A stretch of DNA of 33,668 bases, from assembly GCA_964420405.1 (NCBI GenBank), contig CAYQTL010000054.1, positions 1 to 33,668 of the forward strand, in the 5' to 3' direction. This document shows, in pieces, positions 6,181 to 14,173 of this stretch. Both the position numbers and the translations under genes were made by a program. A model generated the notes under the pieces. The model worked only from the letters and a program-made list of their open reading frames with translations, was not told the DNA's origin and made no database searches. The DNA comes from CAYQTL01 sp964420405. GTDB taxonomy: Bacteria; Acidobacteriota; Thermoanaerobaculia; Thermoanaerobaculales; Sulfomarinibacteraceae. Each line of letters opens with the position of its first letter. Positions within the stretch are counted from its first letter, which is position 1.

Positions 6181-7071
6181 TCAAGATGACGATGCCGGGG
6201 GATCCTGCCGCGACGCGACGAGGAAGTCCTGCAGGAGGGGTGCGACCCGCTCGGGATGGACGAGGTGCACGTGGTGGCCGCCGTCCACCTCGTGGACCCG
6301 GAGGTCGTGGATCGCGGTGAGCCGGGCGGCGACCTGCTCGGCCGGGAACGGCCAGCCGTCACGGGCGCGCACGGCGAGCACCGGGCAGCGGATGGCGGCG
6401 AGGACGTCGCGGACCTGCTCCTCAGTCATCCGCAGGCGGGAGCGGGCGCGCAGCCGGAGGTCGTGGGCGACGCGGACGCCGTCCTCGCACGGCACGGTGC
6501 CGCGCTCCACCAGCCGCCGCGCGACCCCGTGGTCGAGGTCGGTGCCGCGCATCCGCGCGGCGGTCGCGGCGTCCAGGTCGGGGAAGGTCCGCGGCTCGCT
6601 CCGGATCCAGCGTCGCTCGTCCTCCAGCGCCCGCGCGACGCGCTCGGCGGCGCCCTCGGCCGGAGCGGACAACGGCCCGAAGCCCTCCAGGAGCGCGAGC
6701 CGGGTCACGCGGTCACCGGCGACCCCCGCGGCCAGGGTGGCGATGCCGGCGCCCATGGAGTGGCCGAGCAGCGCGAACCGGCTCCAGCCGAGGGCGTCGG
6801 CGGCGTCGAGCACCACCTCGACCCAGTCGACGAAGTGGAACGGCGTTCCGGCGGGACGGTGGTCGGAGCGGCCATGGCCGACCAGGTCCGGCCCCACCAG
6901 GTGGAGGCCGTCGAGCATGGGCCCGACACCGGTGAAGGTGGCGGCGTTGTCGAGCCAGCCGTGCAGCGCGAGCACCGGCACTCCGTCCGCAGCCCCCCAC
7001 TCCAGCGCCGCCAGGCGCAGGTGGGGGAGCTGGACGTCGCGCTCGCGTGGTCCCCGCGTCCCGTCTGTCAT
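6181..7071 (-). CDS. alpha/beta hydrolase, SERHL-like
   Basis: A 296-residue cytosolic enzyme with no signal peptide. The oxyanion segment ALHGWLDNAATF (about 35-46) resembles the HGWLDN signature of serine-hydrolase-like (SERHL) proteins. The nucleophile elbow is GHSMG with Ser105. The acid is probably the Asp in RARDGWPF, and the base a His in GGHHVHLVHPE near the C-terminus. A helical cap lies between about 130 and 230. The family covers esterases and related hydrolases, so the substrate is unknown. The ATG at 7071 has only a weak G-rich ribosome site (GGGGGGTGG). It stands alone, with a (GGGATC)7 array ending 14 bases upstream of the start. Confidence 0.87.
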   Translation of the reverse strand: MTDGTRGPRERDVQLPHLRLAALEWGAADGVPVLALHGWLDNAATFTGVGPMLDGLHLVGPDLVGHGRSDHRPAGTPFHFVDWVEVVLDAADALGWSRFALLGHSMGAGIATLAAGVAGDRVTRLALLEGFGPLSAPAEGAAERVARALEDERRWIRSEPRTFPDLDAATAARMRGTDLDHGVARRLVERGTVPCEDGVRVAHDLRLRARSRLRMTEEQVRDVLAAIRCPVLAVRARDGWPFPAEQVAARLTAIHDLRVHEVDGGHHVHLVHPERVAPLLQDFLVASRQDPPASSS

Positions 7072-7085
7072 GCCACCCCCCGTCC

Positions 7086-7127
7086 GATCCCGATCCCGAT
7101 CCCGATCCCGATCCCGATCCCGATCCC
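7086..7127 (-). repeat. perfect hexanucleotide array, (GGGATC)7 on the - strand
   Basis: Seven exact GATCCC units (42 bases) on the + strand. On the - strand this is a GGGATC array just upstream of the hydrolase ATG. Four or more GGG runs with three-base loops fit the canonical G-quadruplex pattern, and every unit carries a GATC site. Confidence 0.95.
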
Positions 7128-7154
7128 GGCGAAACTGCCGGCCGCCTGCTCCAT

Positions 7155-7160
7155 TGTCAA
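7155..7160 (-). promoter_or_regulatory. possible -35 element of the alpha/beta hydrolase gene
   Basis: On the - strand this reads TTGACA, a perfect sigma-70-type -35. Seventeen bases downstream is CAGTTT (7137-7132), a poor -10. If it is used, transcription would start near 7125, inside the GGGATC array. Confidence 0.35.
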
Positions 7161-7304
7161 CCGAGTCGACCCCGGTCGGCGATCAGGTGGCGGAAGGGGT
7201 GAGGGCACCGCGCGCAGCACCCCAGCGGGTACGGGATCGGGATCGGAAGCCGCGACCGCCCCCGGCGACCGCGCCTCTCCTCACTCCCTACTCCTGAGCC
7301 CCGG

Positions 7305-7350
7305 TAAAAATCCCCCCTCCCGCAGGGAGGTGGTCGGCGCGGGAGGGGGG
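7305..7350 (-). terminator. intrinsic terminator of the dcw operon
   Basis: On the - strand a perfect 12-bp stem (7350-7339 with 7323-7312, CCCCCCTCCCGC/GCGGGAGGGGGG) with a 15-base loop is followed by ATTTTTA (7311-7305). It lies about 160 bases after the ftsZ stop codon. It is the best terminator in the window. Confidence 0.85.
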
Positions 7351-7512
7351 CGTGCGGTCGGCGCCCGCGGGGCCGCGCGGACGCCACGAAGGGAAGAGGA
7401 CGCTCACGTCACATGGCGATCGCCTTCCACCGTCGGCCGACGGTCCCACCGGCCCCGCGGCGGCGGGCGGGAAGGCACGCGAGGGGCCGGCGCGCGCTCA
7501 TCGTCGTATCCG

Positions 7513-8709
7513 TCAGTCCATCTGCTTGCGCAGGATCGCCGGGATCTCGTAGTCGTCGGTCTGGTTGATGCCGTACTCGGAGCTCGGCCCGCCGGGGACG
7601 AAGAACCGGCTGTGGCGGGCGGGACGGCGCTGCTCGGGCTCGTGCGCGACCTCGCGCGGCGGCTGCACCCGGGAGGTCTCGTGGGGGCCCTGGAATCCGG
7701 TCGCGATCACCGTCACCTGCAGCCCGTCGCCCATCTTCCCGTCGACCACCGCGCCGAACAGGATCTGGGCGTCGGGGTCGGCGCCTTCGGTGATGATCTC
7801 CGCCGCCTCGTTGATCTCGTTCAAGGTCACGTCGTCGCCGCCGGTGATGTTGATCAGCAGGCCGCGGGCGCCCTCGATGGAGGTCTCCTCGAGCAGCGGC
7901 GAGGCGATCGCCTGCTGCGCCGCCTCCACCGCCCGGTGCTCGCCGGTCGCCGAGCCGATCCCCATCAGCGCGTGCCCCATCCCCTTCATCACCGTGCGGA
8001 CGTCGGCGAAGTCCCGGTTGATCAGCCCCGGCACGGTGATGATGTCGGCGATCCCCTGCACCGCCTGGCGCAGCACGTCGTCGGCGATCCGCATCGCCTC
8101 GGTGAAGTTGGTGTTGCGCTCGACGAACTTCAGCAGCCGGTCGTTGGGGATCGTGATCAGGGTGTCGACGTGCTCGGCGAGCTGGCCGATCCCCTCCTCG
8201 GCGGTCTTGCGGCGTCGCGAGCCCTCGAAGCTGAACGGCTTGGTCACCACCGCCACCGTCAGCGCGCCCACATCCTGCGCCATCTGGGCGATGATCGGCG
8301 CCGCCCCGGTGCCGGTGCCGCCGCCCATCCCGCAGGTGATGAACACCATGTCGGCGCCCTCGAGCAGGTCGAAGATCTTCTTGTCGGCCTCCAGCGCCGC
8401 GTTGCGCCCGACCTCGGGGTCGGCCCCCGCCCCGAGGCCCCGCGTCAGCTCGAGGCCGAGCTGCAGCTTGACCGGCGCGCTGCACTTCTCGAGCGCCTGG
8501 GCGTCGGTGTTGCCGGCGATGAACTCGACGCCGGACAGGCCGGCGGCGATCATCCGGTTGACCGAGTTGCAGCCGCCGCCGCCGACGCCGATCACCTTGA
8601 TCCTGGCCGGCGCCAGGCTCTCGTCCAGGTAGATCCCCTGGGTCCCGTCGTCGAGCCGGTCGTCGGCGCGGCCCCCGCCGTCCATCGTCGTCCCGTCGAA
8701 GTCGATCAC
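7513..8709 (-). CDS. ftsZ: cell division protein FtsZ
   Basis: A 398-residue tubulin-like GTPase that polymerises into the Z ring at midcell. The N-terminal GVGGGGCN (about 41-48), the signature GGGTGTG (129-135) and the T7-loop equivalent NRDFADVR, which completes the GTPase site of the neighbouring subunit, are all present. The C-terminal tail DDYEIPAILRKQMD is the conserved peptide that binds FtsA and other partners, joined by a charged linker. The GTG start at 8709 shares GTGA with the ftsA stop and has GGGAGGTGG just upstream. The segment before the GTPase core (about 35 residues) is longer than in many FtsZ proteins. It is the last gene of the dcw operon. Confidence 0.97.
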   Translation of the reverse strand: MIDFDGTTMDGGGRADDRLDDGTQGIYLDESLAPARIKVIGVGGGGCNSVNRMIAAGLSGVEFIAGNTDAQALEKCSAPVKLQLGLELTRGLGAGADPEVGRNAALEADKKIFDLLEGADMVFITCGMGGGTGTGAAPIIAQMAQDVGALTVAVVTKPFSFEGSRRRKTAEEGIGQLAEHVDTLITIPNDRLLKFVERNTNFTEAMRIADDVLRQAVQGIADIITVPGLINRDFADVRTVMKGMGHALMGIGSATGEHRAVEAAQQAIASPLLEETSIEGARGLLINITGGDDVTLNEINEAAEIITEGADPDAQILFGAVVDGKMGDGLQVTVIATGFQGPHETSRVQPPREVAHEPEQRRPARHSRFFVPGGPSSEYGINQTDDYEIPAILRKQMD

Positions 8710-9944
8710 GTTCCACCTCCCAGTTCGAAGATCTCGCCGAGCGCGCTCCGCAGCCAGCCGAGCAGCCCGGGTCTCGTCTCGTCGGTCGTCACCGTCCGTC
8801 GTTCGTCGTTGCACTGGGTGCGGATCAGGCCGCACGCCACGGCCCACTCCGGCCCCGACACCGGCTCGACCAGGCCCGCCAGGTCACGCGGCGTCCCGGT
8901 CCGCACCCGGTGGCTGAACACCGCCTCGGCCAGGTCCTCGAGCCCCTCCATCCGCGCGCCGCCGCCGGTCAGGACCACGCCGGTCCTGGGCACCCGATCC
9001 AGGCCGTGGTGGAGCAGCACCCGGTGGATCGCCACGAACAGCTCGCGGGCCCGCTCGTGCAGCACCTCGGCCGCGAACCGTGCCGGGTGGAGCTGGTTGC
9101 CGTCGCCGCCGAGAGACGGCACCTCCACCGCCTCGGAGTCGAGCCGGTCGCCGGACGGCGACGCCCCCACCTGGCGCTTGACCCGCTCGGCGGCGGCGGT
9201 GGTGGTCTTCAGCATCGCCGCCAGGTCCGAGGTGAAGTGGCGCCCGCCGACCGGCAGCGCGCCGCTCGCCAGCACCGCCCGCTCGGAGTACAGCAGCCAC
9301 TCGGTGGTGGCGAATCCGACGTCGAGCAGCAGGCAGCCGAGGTCGCGCTCGTCCTCCGACAGCACCGCCGAGGCCGCCGCCACCGGCTCGTAGACCAGCT
9401 GCGACACGGCGATCGACGCCCGGTTGACAGCCTGCTCGACGGTGTCGGCGTGGGTCTTGTTGGTGTAGAGCACGAACGCCGAGGCGTCCAGCCGGCTGCC
9501 CGGCATGCCGACCGGCTCCTCCATCCCGGGCTGCCCGTCCAACGCGAAGCCGCAGGGGATGATCTCGAGGACCTTGTAGTCGGGCGGGATCGCGACCTGG
9601 GCGCAGGCCGCCAGGGCGCGCCGGATGTCGTCGCGGGTCACCGTCCGGTCGCGACCCGTGACCGGCACCGACGCGGTGGAGGGGTTGCCCTGGATCGGGG
9701 TCCCGCCGATTCCGACCACGGCCTGCTCGACCGGAACCGACGCCATCGCCTCGGCCTCCTCGGCCGCCGTCCGCACAGCCGACGCGACCTCGTCGAGCCG
9801 AGAGATGACCCCCTTGCGGGCGCCGTCGTGGGTCGACTGGCCGCTGCCCAGCACCACCAGCCGGCCGTCGTCCACCCGCCCGACGACCACCGCCACCGAC
9901 GACGAGCCCACGTCGATCCCGACCATGGGACGTCCCTCGTTCAC
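8706..9944 (-). CDS. ftsA: cell division protein FtsA
   Basis: A 412-residue actin-like protein that anchors FtsZ to the membrane. The N-terminal GIDVGSSSVAVVVG is the phosphate-1 loop, an SHS2-type insertion follows (about 85-165), and VVLTGGGARMEGL is the adenosine motif. The C-terminal LLGWLRSALGEIF is a good amphipathic membrane-targeting helix. The phosphate-2 loop reads DVGFATTEW, whereas typical FtsA has a DIGGGTTD-like sequence. The GTG at 9944 overlaps the ftsQ stop as GTGA. An ATG six codons later (9926), with GAGGGA before it, is an alternative start. Confidence 0.94.
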   Translation of the reverse strand: MNEGRPMVGIDVGSSSVAVVVGRVDDGRLVVLGSGQSTHDGARKGVISRLDEVASAVRTAAEEAEAMASVPVEQAVVGIGGTPIQGNPSTASVPVTGRDRTVTRDDIRRALAACAQVAIPPDYKVLEIIPCGFALDGQPGMEEPVGMPGSRLDASAFVLYTNKTHADTVEQAVNRASIAVSQLVYEPVAAASAVLSEDERDLGCLLLDVGFATTEWLLYSERAVLASGALPVGGRHFTSDLAAMLKTTTAAAERVKRQVGASPSGDRLDSEAVEVPSLGGDGNQLHPARFAAEVLHERARELFVAIHRVLLHHGLDRVPRTGVVLTGGGARMEGLEDLAEAVFSHRVRTGTPRDLAGLVEPVSGPEWAVACGLIRTQCNDERRTVTTDETRPGLLGWLRSALGEIFELGGGT

Positions 9945-10648
9945 GACGCCCCCCCGATCACGAGGCGGTCGTCGGCGCGCGCGTCGGACCACGGCGCCGG
10001 CGGCTCGCCGGCCGCGACCCGGGCGCTCCAGTACCGCTCGGCGGCGCCGGCGGTCCGGCCCACCAGCACCGCGATCCGCCTGCCGTCGGTCGTCCGCACC
10101 GTCAGCTCCAGGTCGGCCGGCGCCACCGGACGCACCACCTCCACCGTGGCCCCGCTGGCGGTCGCCACCCGTCCCGCGATGCCGAGCGCCTCCCGCAGCC
10201 TGGCGGGATCGAGGGGGAGCCCGTCGAGCACCGGCGCGAGCGGCGCCTCGAGCGACCCGGCGAGGGTGCCGTCGGCGGCGACCCCGTGCCAGCCCTGACC
10301 CGCGCGGACCGACGCGCACGGCGGCGCCGGCCGCGCCACGACCCGCAGCCTGCCGGGCAGGTCGAGGTGGACGTCGACGGCGGCGATACCTGGCCACGCC
10401 TCGACCCGCCGGCGCACCTCCCGCAGGTCCACCGCCAGCGCCGGGGTCCCGACCAGCTGCTGGAGCTGCGCCGCCACCGCCGCCGGCACCCGCCCCGCCC
10501 CGTCCAGCTCGACCGCCTGGATCCGCCACCACGGCAGCAGCACCAGCAGACTGGGGACCACCGCGAGAAGCACGAGCCGGCGCCGGCGCGGACGCCGCGA
10601 CAGCCCGGGTCGAAGCCGCTCGGGCAGGAAGGCGCCGGCCGGCCTCAC
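9941..10648 (-). CDS. ftsQ: cell division protein FtsQ
   Basis: A 235-residue bitopic divisome protein. It has a basic cytoplasmic N-terminus (about 1-24), one membrane helix (about 25-40), then a periplasmic POTRA domain beginning WRIQAVELDGAGRVP and a beta domain. FtsQ recruits FtsL and FtsB and helps activate FtsW/FtsI. Sequence identity in this family is low, but topology and position between murC and ftsA make the call firm. The GTG at 10648 shares GTGA with the murC stop and has GGAGG seven bases upstream. A GTG six codons earlier is possible but would lie inside murC. Confidence 0.92.
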   Translation of the reverse strand: MRPAGAFLPERLRPGLSRRPRRRRLVLLAVVPSLLVLLPWWRIQAVELDGAGRVPAAVAAQLQQLVGTPALAVDLREVRRRVEAWPGIAAVDVHLDLPGRLRVVARPAPPCASVRAGQGWHGVAADGTLAGSLEAPLAPVLDGLPLDPARLREALGIAGRVATASGATVEVVRPVAPADLELTVRTTDGRRIAVLVGRTAGAAERYWSARVAAGEPPAPWSDARADDRLVIGGAS

Positions 10649-12009
10649 GACGCGGCCTCCAACCACCTCTCGGCGACCCGGTGGACGTCGCCGGCACCGA
10701 GGGTGAGCAGCACGTCGCCCGGACGCAGCACCGTCTCGAGCAACTCCTGGCAGCCCTCCGGCGGCGGACCCGCGGCGACCTCCCGGTGGCCGTGGCGTCG
10801 TGCCGCCGCCACCACCAGCTCGGCGTCGACGCCGCCGGGAGGCGCCTCGCGGGCGCCGTAGACCGGCAGCACCACGGCGACGTCGGCTGCCAGCAGGGCG
10901 CTGCCGAAGCCCTCCGAGAAGCTGGCGGTGCGGCTGTACAGGTGTGGCTGGAACACCGCCACCAGCCGCCGTCCGGGAAACGCCTGGCGGGCTGCGGCGA
11001 GGGCCGCCGCGAGCTCGGTGGGGTGGTGGGCGTAGTCATCCACCACGACGACACCGGCGGCCTCGCCCAGCACCTCGAACCGCCGGCCGACGCCGCGGTA
11101 GCCGGCGCAGGCCCCCGCCAGCCGGCCGAAGTCCACCCCCAGCTCGAGACCGACGGCGAACGCGGCGAGAGCGTTGCGGAGGTTGTGGTCTCCGGCCACC
11201 GGCAGCTCGACCCGGCCGAGCGCCGTGCCGCGCCGGACGAGCAGGAACGACGATCCAGCCGGGCTGCGCACGACCTCGACCGCGCCGACCTCGGCGCCGG
11301 CGGCGAGGCCGTAGGTCACGATCCGGCGCCGCACCGAGGATGCGACAGCCCGCGCACCCGCATCGTCGGCGCACAGCACGACCGGCCCGAGCAGGGCGGT
11401 CCGGTTGGCGAACGTCGCGAAGGCGGTCTCGAGCCCCTCCCGCGAGCCGTAGCACTCCAGATGCTCGGGCTCGACGTTGGTGATCACCGCCACCGCGGGC
11501 GCCAGCTCCAGGAACGACCGGTCGAACTCGTCGGCCTCGCACACCACCACCTCGCCGGAGCCGGCGCGGCCGTAGGCGTCGACCGACCGCATCCGGCCGC
11601 CCACCAGCACCGTCGGGTCGAGGCCGGCCTCGATCAGGAGGTGCGCGAGCAGCGCGGTGGTGGTGGTCTTGCCGTGAGTCCCCGCCACCGCGACTCCGGC
11701 TCGCCCACGCAGCAGCTCGCCGAGCAGCTCGGAGCGCCGGGCGACCGGGATACCGCGGGCGCGGGCCGCGCGCACCTCGGGGTGCTCGGCCGGCACGGCC
11801 GAGCTCACGACCAGCGCGTCGACTCCTTCCACGTGACCGGGTCCGTGACCGAGGCGCACGTCGAGCCCGACGGCTTCGAGGCGGCGGGTCCGCTCCGACG
11901 GGCTCAGGTCGCAGCCCGACACCACCTCGCCGCGGCCCCAGAGCACCTCGGCGAGGGCGCACATGCCGACGCCGCCGACCCCCATCAGGTGCAGCCGGCG
12001 ACCGCTCAC
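10645..12009 (-). CDS. murC: UDP-N-acetylmuramate--L-alanine ligase MurC
   Basis: A 454-residue cytosolic Mur ligase that adds L-Ala to UDP-MurNAc using ATP. The N-terminal Rossmann motif GVGGVGMCALA (about 10-20) is followed by the ATP loop AGTHGKTTTT (109-118), an ADEFDRSFL segment, NVEPEHLE and the late DDYAHHP motif, all typical of MurC. The GTG at 12009 overlaps the murG stop by four bases. In many genomes murB and ddl follow here, but this gene runs directly into ftsQ. Confidence 0.96.
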   Translation of the reverse strand: MSGRRLHLMGVGGVGMCALAEVLWGRGEVVSGCDLSPSERTRRLEAVGLDVRLGHGPGHVEGVDALVVSSAVPAEHPEVRAARARGIPVARRSELLGELLRGRAGVAVAGTHGKTTTTALLAHLLIEAGLDPTVLVGGRMRSVDAYGRAGSGEVVVCEADEFDRSFLELAPAVAVITNVEPEHLECYGSREGLETAFATFANRTALLGPVVLCADDAGARAVASSVRRRIVTYGLAAGAEVGAVEVVRSPAGSSFLLVRRGTALGRVELPVAGDHNLRNALAAFAVGLELGVDFGRLAGACAGYRGVGRRFEVLGEAAGVVVVDDYAHHPTELAAALAAARQAFPGRRLVAVFQPHLYSRTASFSEGFGSALLAADVAVVLPVYGAREAPPGGVDAELVVAAARRHGHREVAAGPPPEGCQELLETVLRPGDVLLTLGAGDVHRVAERWLEAAS

Positions 12010-13085
12010 GCCACACCCCCGATGGCGAGCATGTGCTCGGCGATCCTGCGCGCCGCGCCGGGCAGCGCGAGCGAGCGAGCGCACCTGCCCATCGCCGCGA
12101 GGGCCCGGGGGTCGGTCAGCAGCTCCTCGAGCATCCAGGCCACCCGCTGCGGCGACGCCTGGCCCTCGGTCAGCACCACCGCGCCGCCGGCCCGCTCGAG
12201 GGAGCGGGCGTTGTACTCCTGGTGGTTGCCGGCGGCGGCGGCGAACGGCACCAGCAGGGCGCCACGGCCGGCGGCGGCGAGCTCGGAGACCGTCAGCGCA
12301 CCCGAGCGGGCGACGACCAGGTCGGCGTCCGCCACGGCCCGCCACGGCTCCGACAGAAATGCCGACACGTCCGCCTCGATCTCGAGGTCCGCGTAGGACG
12401 TCCGCACCACGTCCGCCCAGCGCACGCCGGCCTGGTGGCGCACGGTCGGGCGCACACCGGCACGCGCCAGCAGGGCGAGGGCACGGGGCAGGGTGCGGTT
12501 CAGGAACAGCGAGCCCTGGCTGCCGCCGAGCACCAGCAGCCGCGGCCGGTCACCGGCGGCCAGCTCGGGCACGTCGAAGAACGCGGGCCGGACCGGGTTG
12601 CCGGTCCACTCGGCGGGAAGCGAAGGAAACGCCCTGACGGCGTCCTTGAGCCCGCAGCAGACCAGGTCCGCCCAGGGCGCCATGAACCGGTTGGTCATGC
12701 CCGGGACCGAGTTCTGCTCCTGCAGCACGATCGGGGTCCCGAGCAGGCCGGCCGCCGCGCAGCCGGCGAACGACGCGTAGCCGCCGACGCCGAGCACGGC
12801 CACCGGACGCAACCGGAGCAGGGCCGAGGCGGCGGTCGCGACCGCGCGAGGCAGCAGCAGCACCGTCTGCACGGCCCCGCCGACGCCGCCGCCTCCGAAG
12901 CCCTCCACCTCCAGCAGGGTCATCTCGATCCCGCGCTCGCCCACCAGGTCGGCCTCGAGACCGCGGCGCCCGCCGATCCAGTGCACCGCCACGTCCATCG
13001 CCTCGAGCTCGCGCACCACCGCCAGGCCCGGGAAGATGTGCCCGCCGGTGCCTCCGCCGGCCACCACCACCGTCGCCCGGCTCAC
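12006..13085 (-). CDS. murG: lipid II synthase MurG
   Basis: A 359-residue GT28-family, GT-B-fold glycosyltransferase at the inner face of the membrane. It transfers GlcNAc from UDP-GlcNAc to lipid I. The N-terminal GGGTGGH (10-16), QEQNSVPGMTNR, the second-domain GGSQGS loop and a SGALTVSELAAAG segment are diagnostic. The GTG at 13085 forms GTGA with the ftsW stop and is preceded by GGGAGG. Confidence 0.96.
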   Translation of the reverse strand: MSRATVVVAGGGTGGHIFPGLAVVRELEAMDVAVHWIGGRRGLEADLVGERGIEMTLLEVEGFGGGGVGGAVQTVLLLPRAVATAASALLRLRPVAVLGVGGYASFAGCAAAGLLGTPIVLQEQNSVPGMTNRFMAPWADLVCCGLKDAVRAFPSLPAEWTGNPVRPAFFDVPELAAGDRPRLLVLGGSQGSLFLNRTLPRALALLARAGVRPTVRHQAGVRWADVVRTSYADLEIEADVSAFLSEPWRAVADADLVVARSGALTVSELAAAGRGALLVPFAAAAGNHQEYNARSLERAGGAVVLTEGQASPQRVAWMLEELLTDPRALAAMGRCARSLALPGAARRIAEHMLAIGGVA

Positions 13086-14173
13086 GATCCCGCCTCCCGG
13101 GACAGGTTGAGCAGCACCCCGATCGACGCCAGCGTCACCAACAGGTCGGTCTTGCCGTAGCTGGCCAGCGGCAGCGGGATCCCCTTGGGCGGCAGCAGGT
13201 CGACGCACACCAGCATGTGGACCAGGCTCTGCACCGCGAACGCCAGCGTCAGCCCGAACGCCAGCAGCCCGCGCCGGGACGACTCCAGCCGCGCCGCGAT
13301 CCCGAGCCCGCGCCACGAGATCACCCCCGCCAGGCCGAGCAGCACCAGTGGGCCGCCGAGCCCCAGCTCCTCGCCGGCGATCGAGAACAGGAAGTCGGTG
13401 TGCGGCTCGGGCAGGAAGAACAGCTTCTGCGAGCCGGCGCCGTAGCCGGCACCGAGCAGACCGCCGCTGCCGAGGGCGACCAGGCTCTGGTAGCTCTGCC
13501 AGCCCGAGCCGGTCGGGTCGTCGCCGGCGAGGAAGGTGGTCACCCGCTCGAGGCGGTAGGGCGAGGTCACCACCGCCGCCACCATGGCCGCCGCCCCCGC
13601 CGCCAGCGGCACCGCCAGGATCCGCAGCGGAAGACCGGCGACGAACGCCATCAGGGCCACCACCATCACCAGCAGCGCCGCCGAGCCGAGGTCAGGCTCG
13701 GCCACGACCAGAGCGCCGGTGACGACGGTCACCGTGGTCAGCCGCAGCAGCGGCCGCCAGCTCCAACCCGCGCGACGCGCGGCCTCGAGCTCGAGCGCCG
13801 CGTACGCGATCAGCGCGACGCGCGCCAGCACCGACGGCTGCAGGGACAGCCCACCCAGACTCAACCAGCGGTGGGTGTTGGCCACCGGCGGCTGGAGGAA
13901 CGCCGCCGCCAGCAGCAGCCACGAGATCACCACGGCGGCCCGCGCCACCCGGGCATCCGTCAGCAGCTCGGTGCGCAGGTGCATGGCCGCCACCAGCAGC
14001 CCGAGGCCGACCACCGCGGTGGCGGCCTGCCAGGTGAAGAAGTACGACCCGGGCCGGCCGTAGCGCTCGCTGGCGAGGACCCACGAGGCCGACGACAGCA
14101 TCGCGAGGCCGACCGCCAGCTGGAGGACGGCGGCGCCGAGCAGGAGACGGTCGAACCGCTGCCTTATGGGCAC
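13082..14173 (-). CDS. ftsW: SEDS peptidoglycan glycosyltransferase FtsW
   Basis: A 363-residue polytopic membrane protein with about ten helices. It polymerises lipid II at the septum with FtsI. SEDS features are present: RWLSLGGLSLQPS, EPDLGSAALL, the loop PEPHTDFLFS with the conserved Asp, and PPKGIPLPLASYG. After SYG the usual GSS is replaced by KTD, and the usual QPSE is QPSV. The GTG at 14173 has GGGAGGAGGTGG just upstream and overlaps murD by ten bases. RodA is the alternative SEDS protein, but the position inside dcw supports FtsW. Confidence 0.93.
   Translation of the reverse strand: MPIRQRFDRLLLGAAVLQLAVGLAMLSSASWVLASERYGRPGSYFFTWQAATAVVGLGLLVAAMHLRTELLTDARVARAAVVISWLLLAAAFLQPPVANTHRWLSLGGLSLQPSVLARVALIAYAALELEAARRAGWSWRPLLRLTTVTVVTGALVVAEPDLGSAALLVMVVALMAFVAGLPLRILAVPLAAGAAAMVAAVVTSPYRLERVTTFLAGDDPTGSGWQSYQSLVALGSGGLLGAGYGAGSQKLFFLPEPHTDFLFSIAGEELGLGGPLVLLGLAGVISWRGLGIAARLESSRRGLLAFGLTLAFAVQSLVHMLVCVDLLPPKGIPLPLASYGKTDLLVTLASIGVLLNLSREAGS

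Larger units (their letters stand above)
7072..7512. other. gene-free region between ftsZ and the alpha/beta hydrolase
   Basis: This 441-base stretch holds the dcw terminator (7305-7350), a short GGGATC pair (about 7233-7246), a possible -35 for the hydrolase (7155-7160) and a perfect (GATCCC)7 array (7086-7127). The small open frames present on both strands are Arg/Pro-rich and look spurious. Confidence 0.65.

Noticed and set aside
7352..7552. 66-residue + strand frame opposite the ftsZ 3' flank
   Set aside because: It overlaps the ftsZ 3' end, has Arg/Pro-rich composition and no ribosome site or recognisable motif.
6256..9393. 1045-residue + strand frame across the alpha/beta hydrolase and ftsZ/ftsA
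   Set aside because: It is antisense to three well-supported genes and is a compositional shadow.
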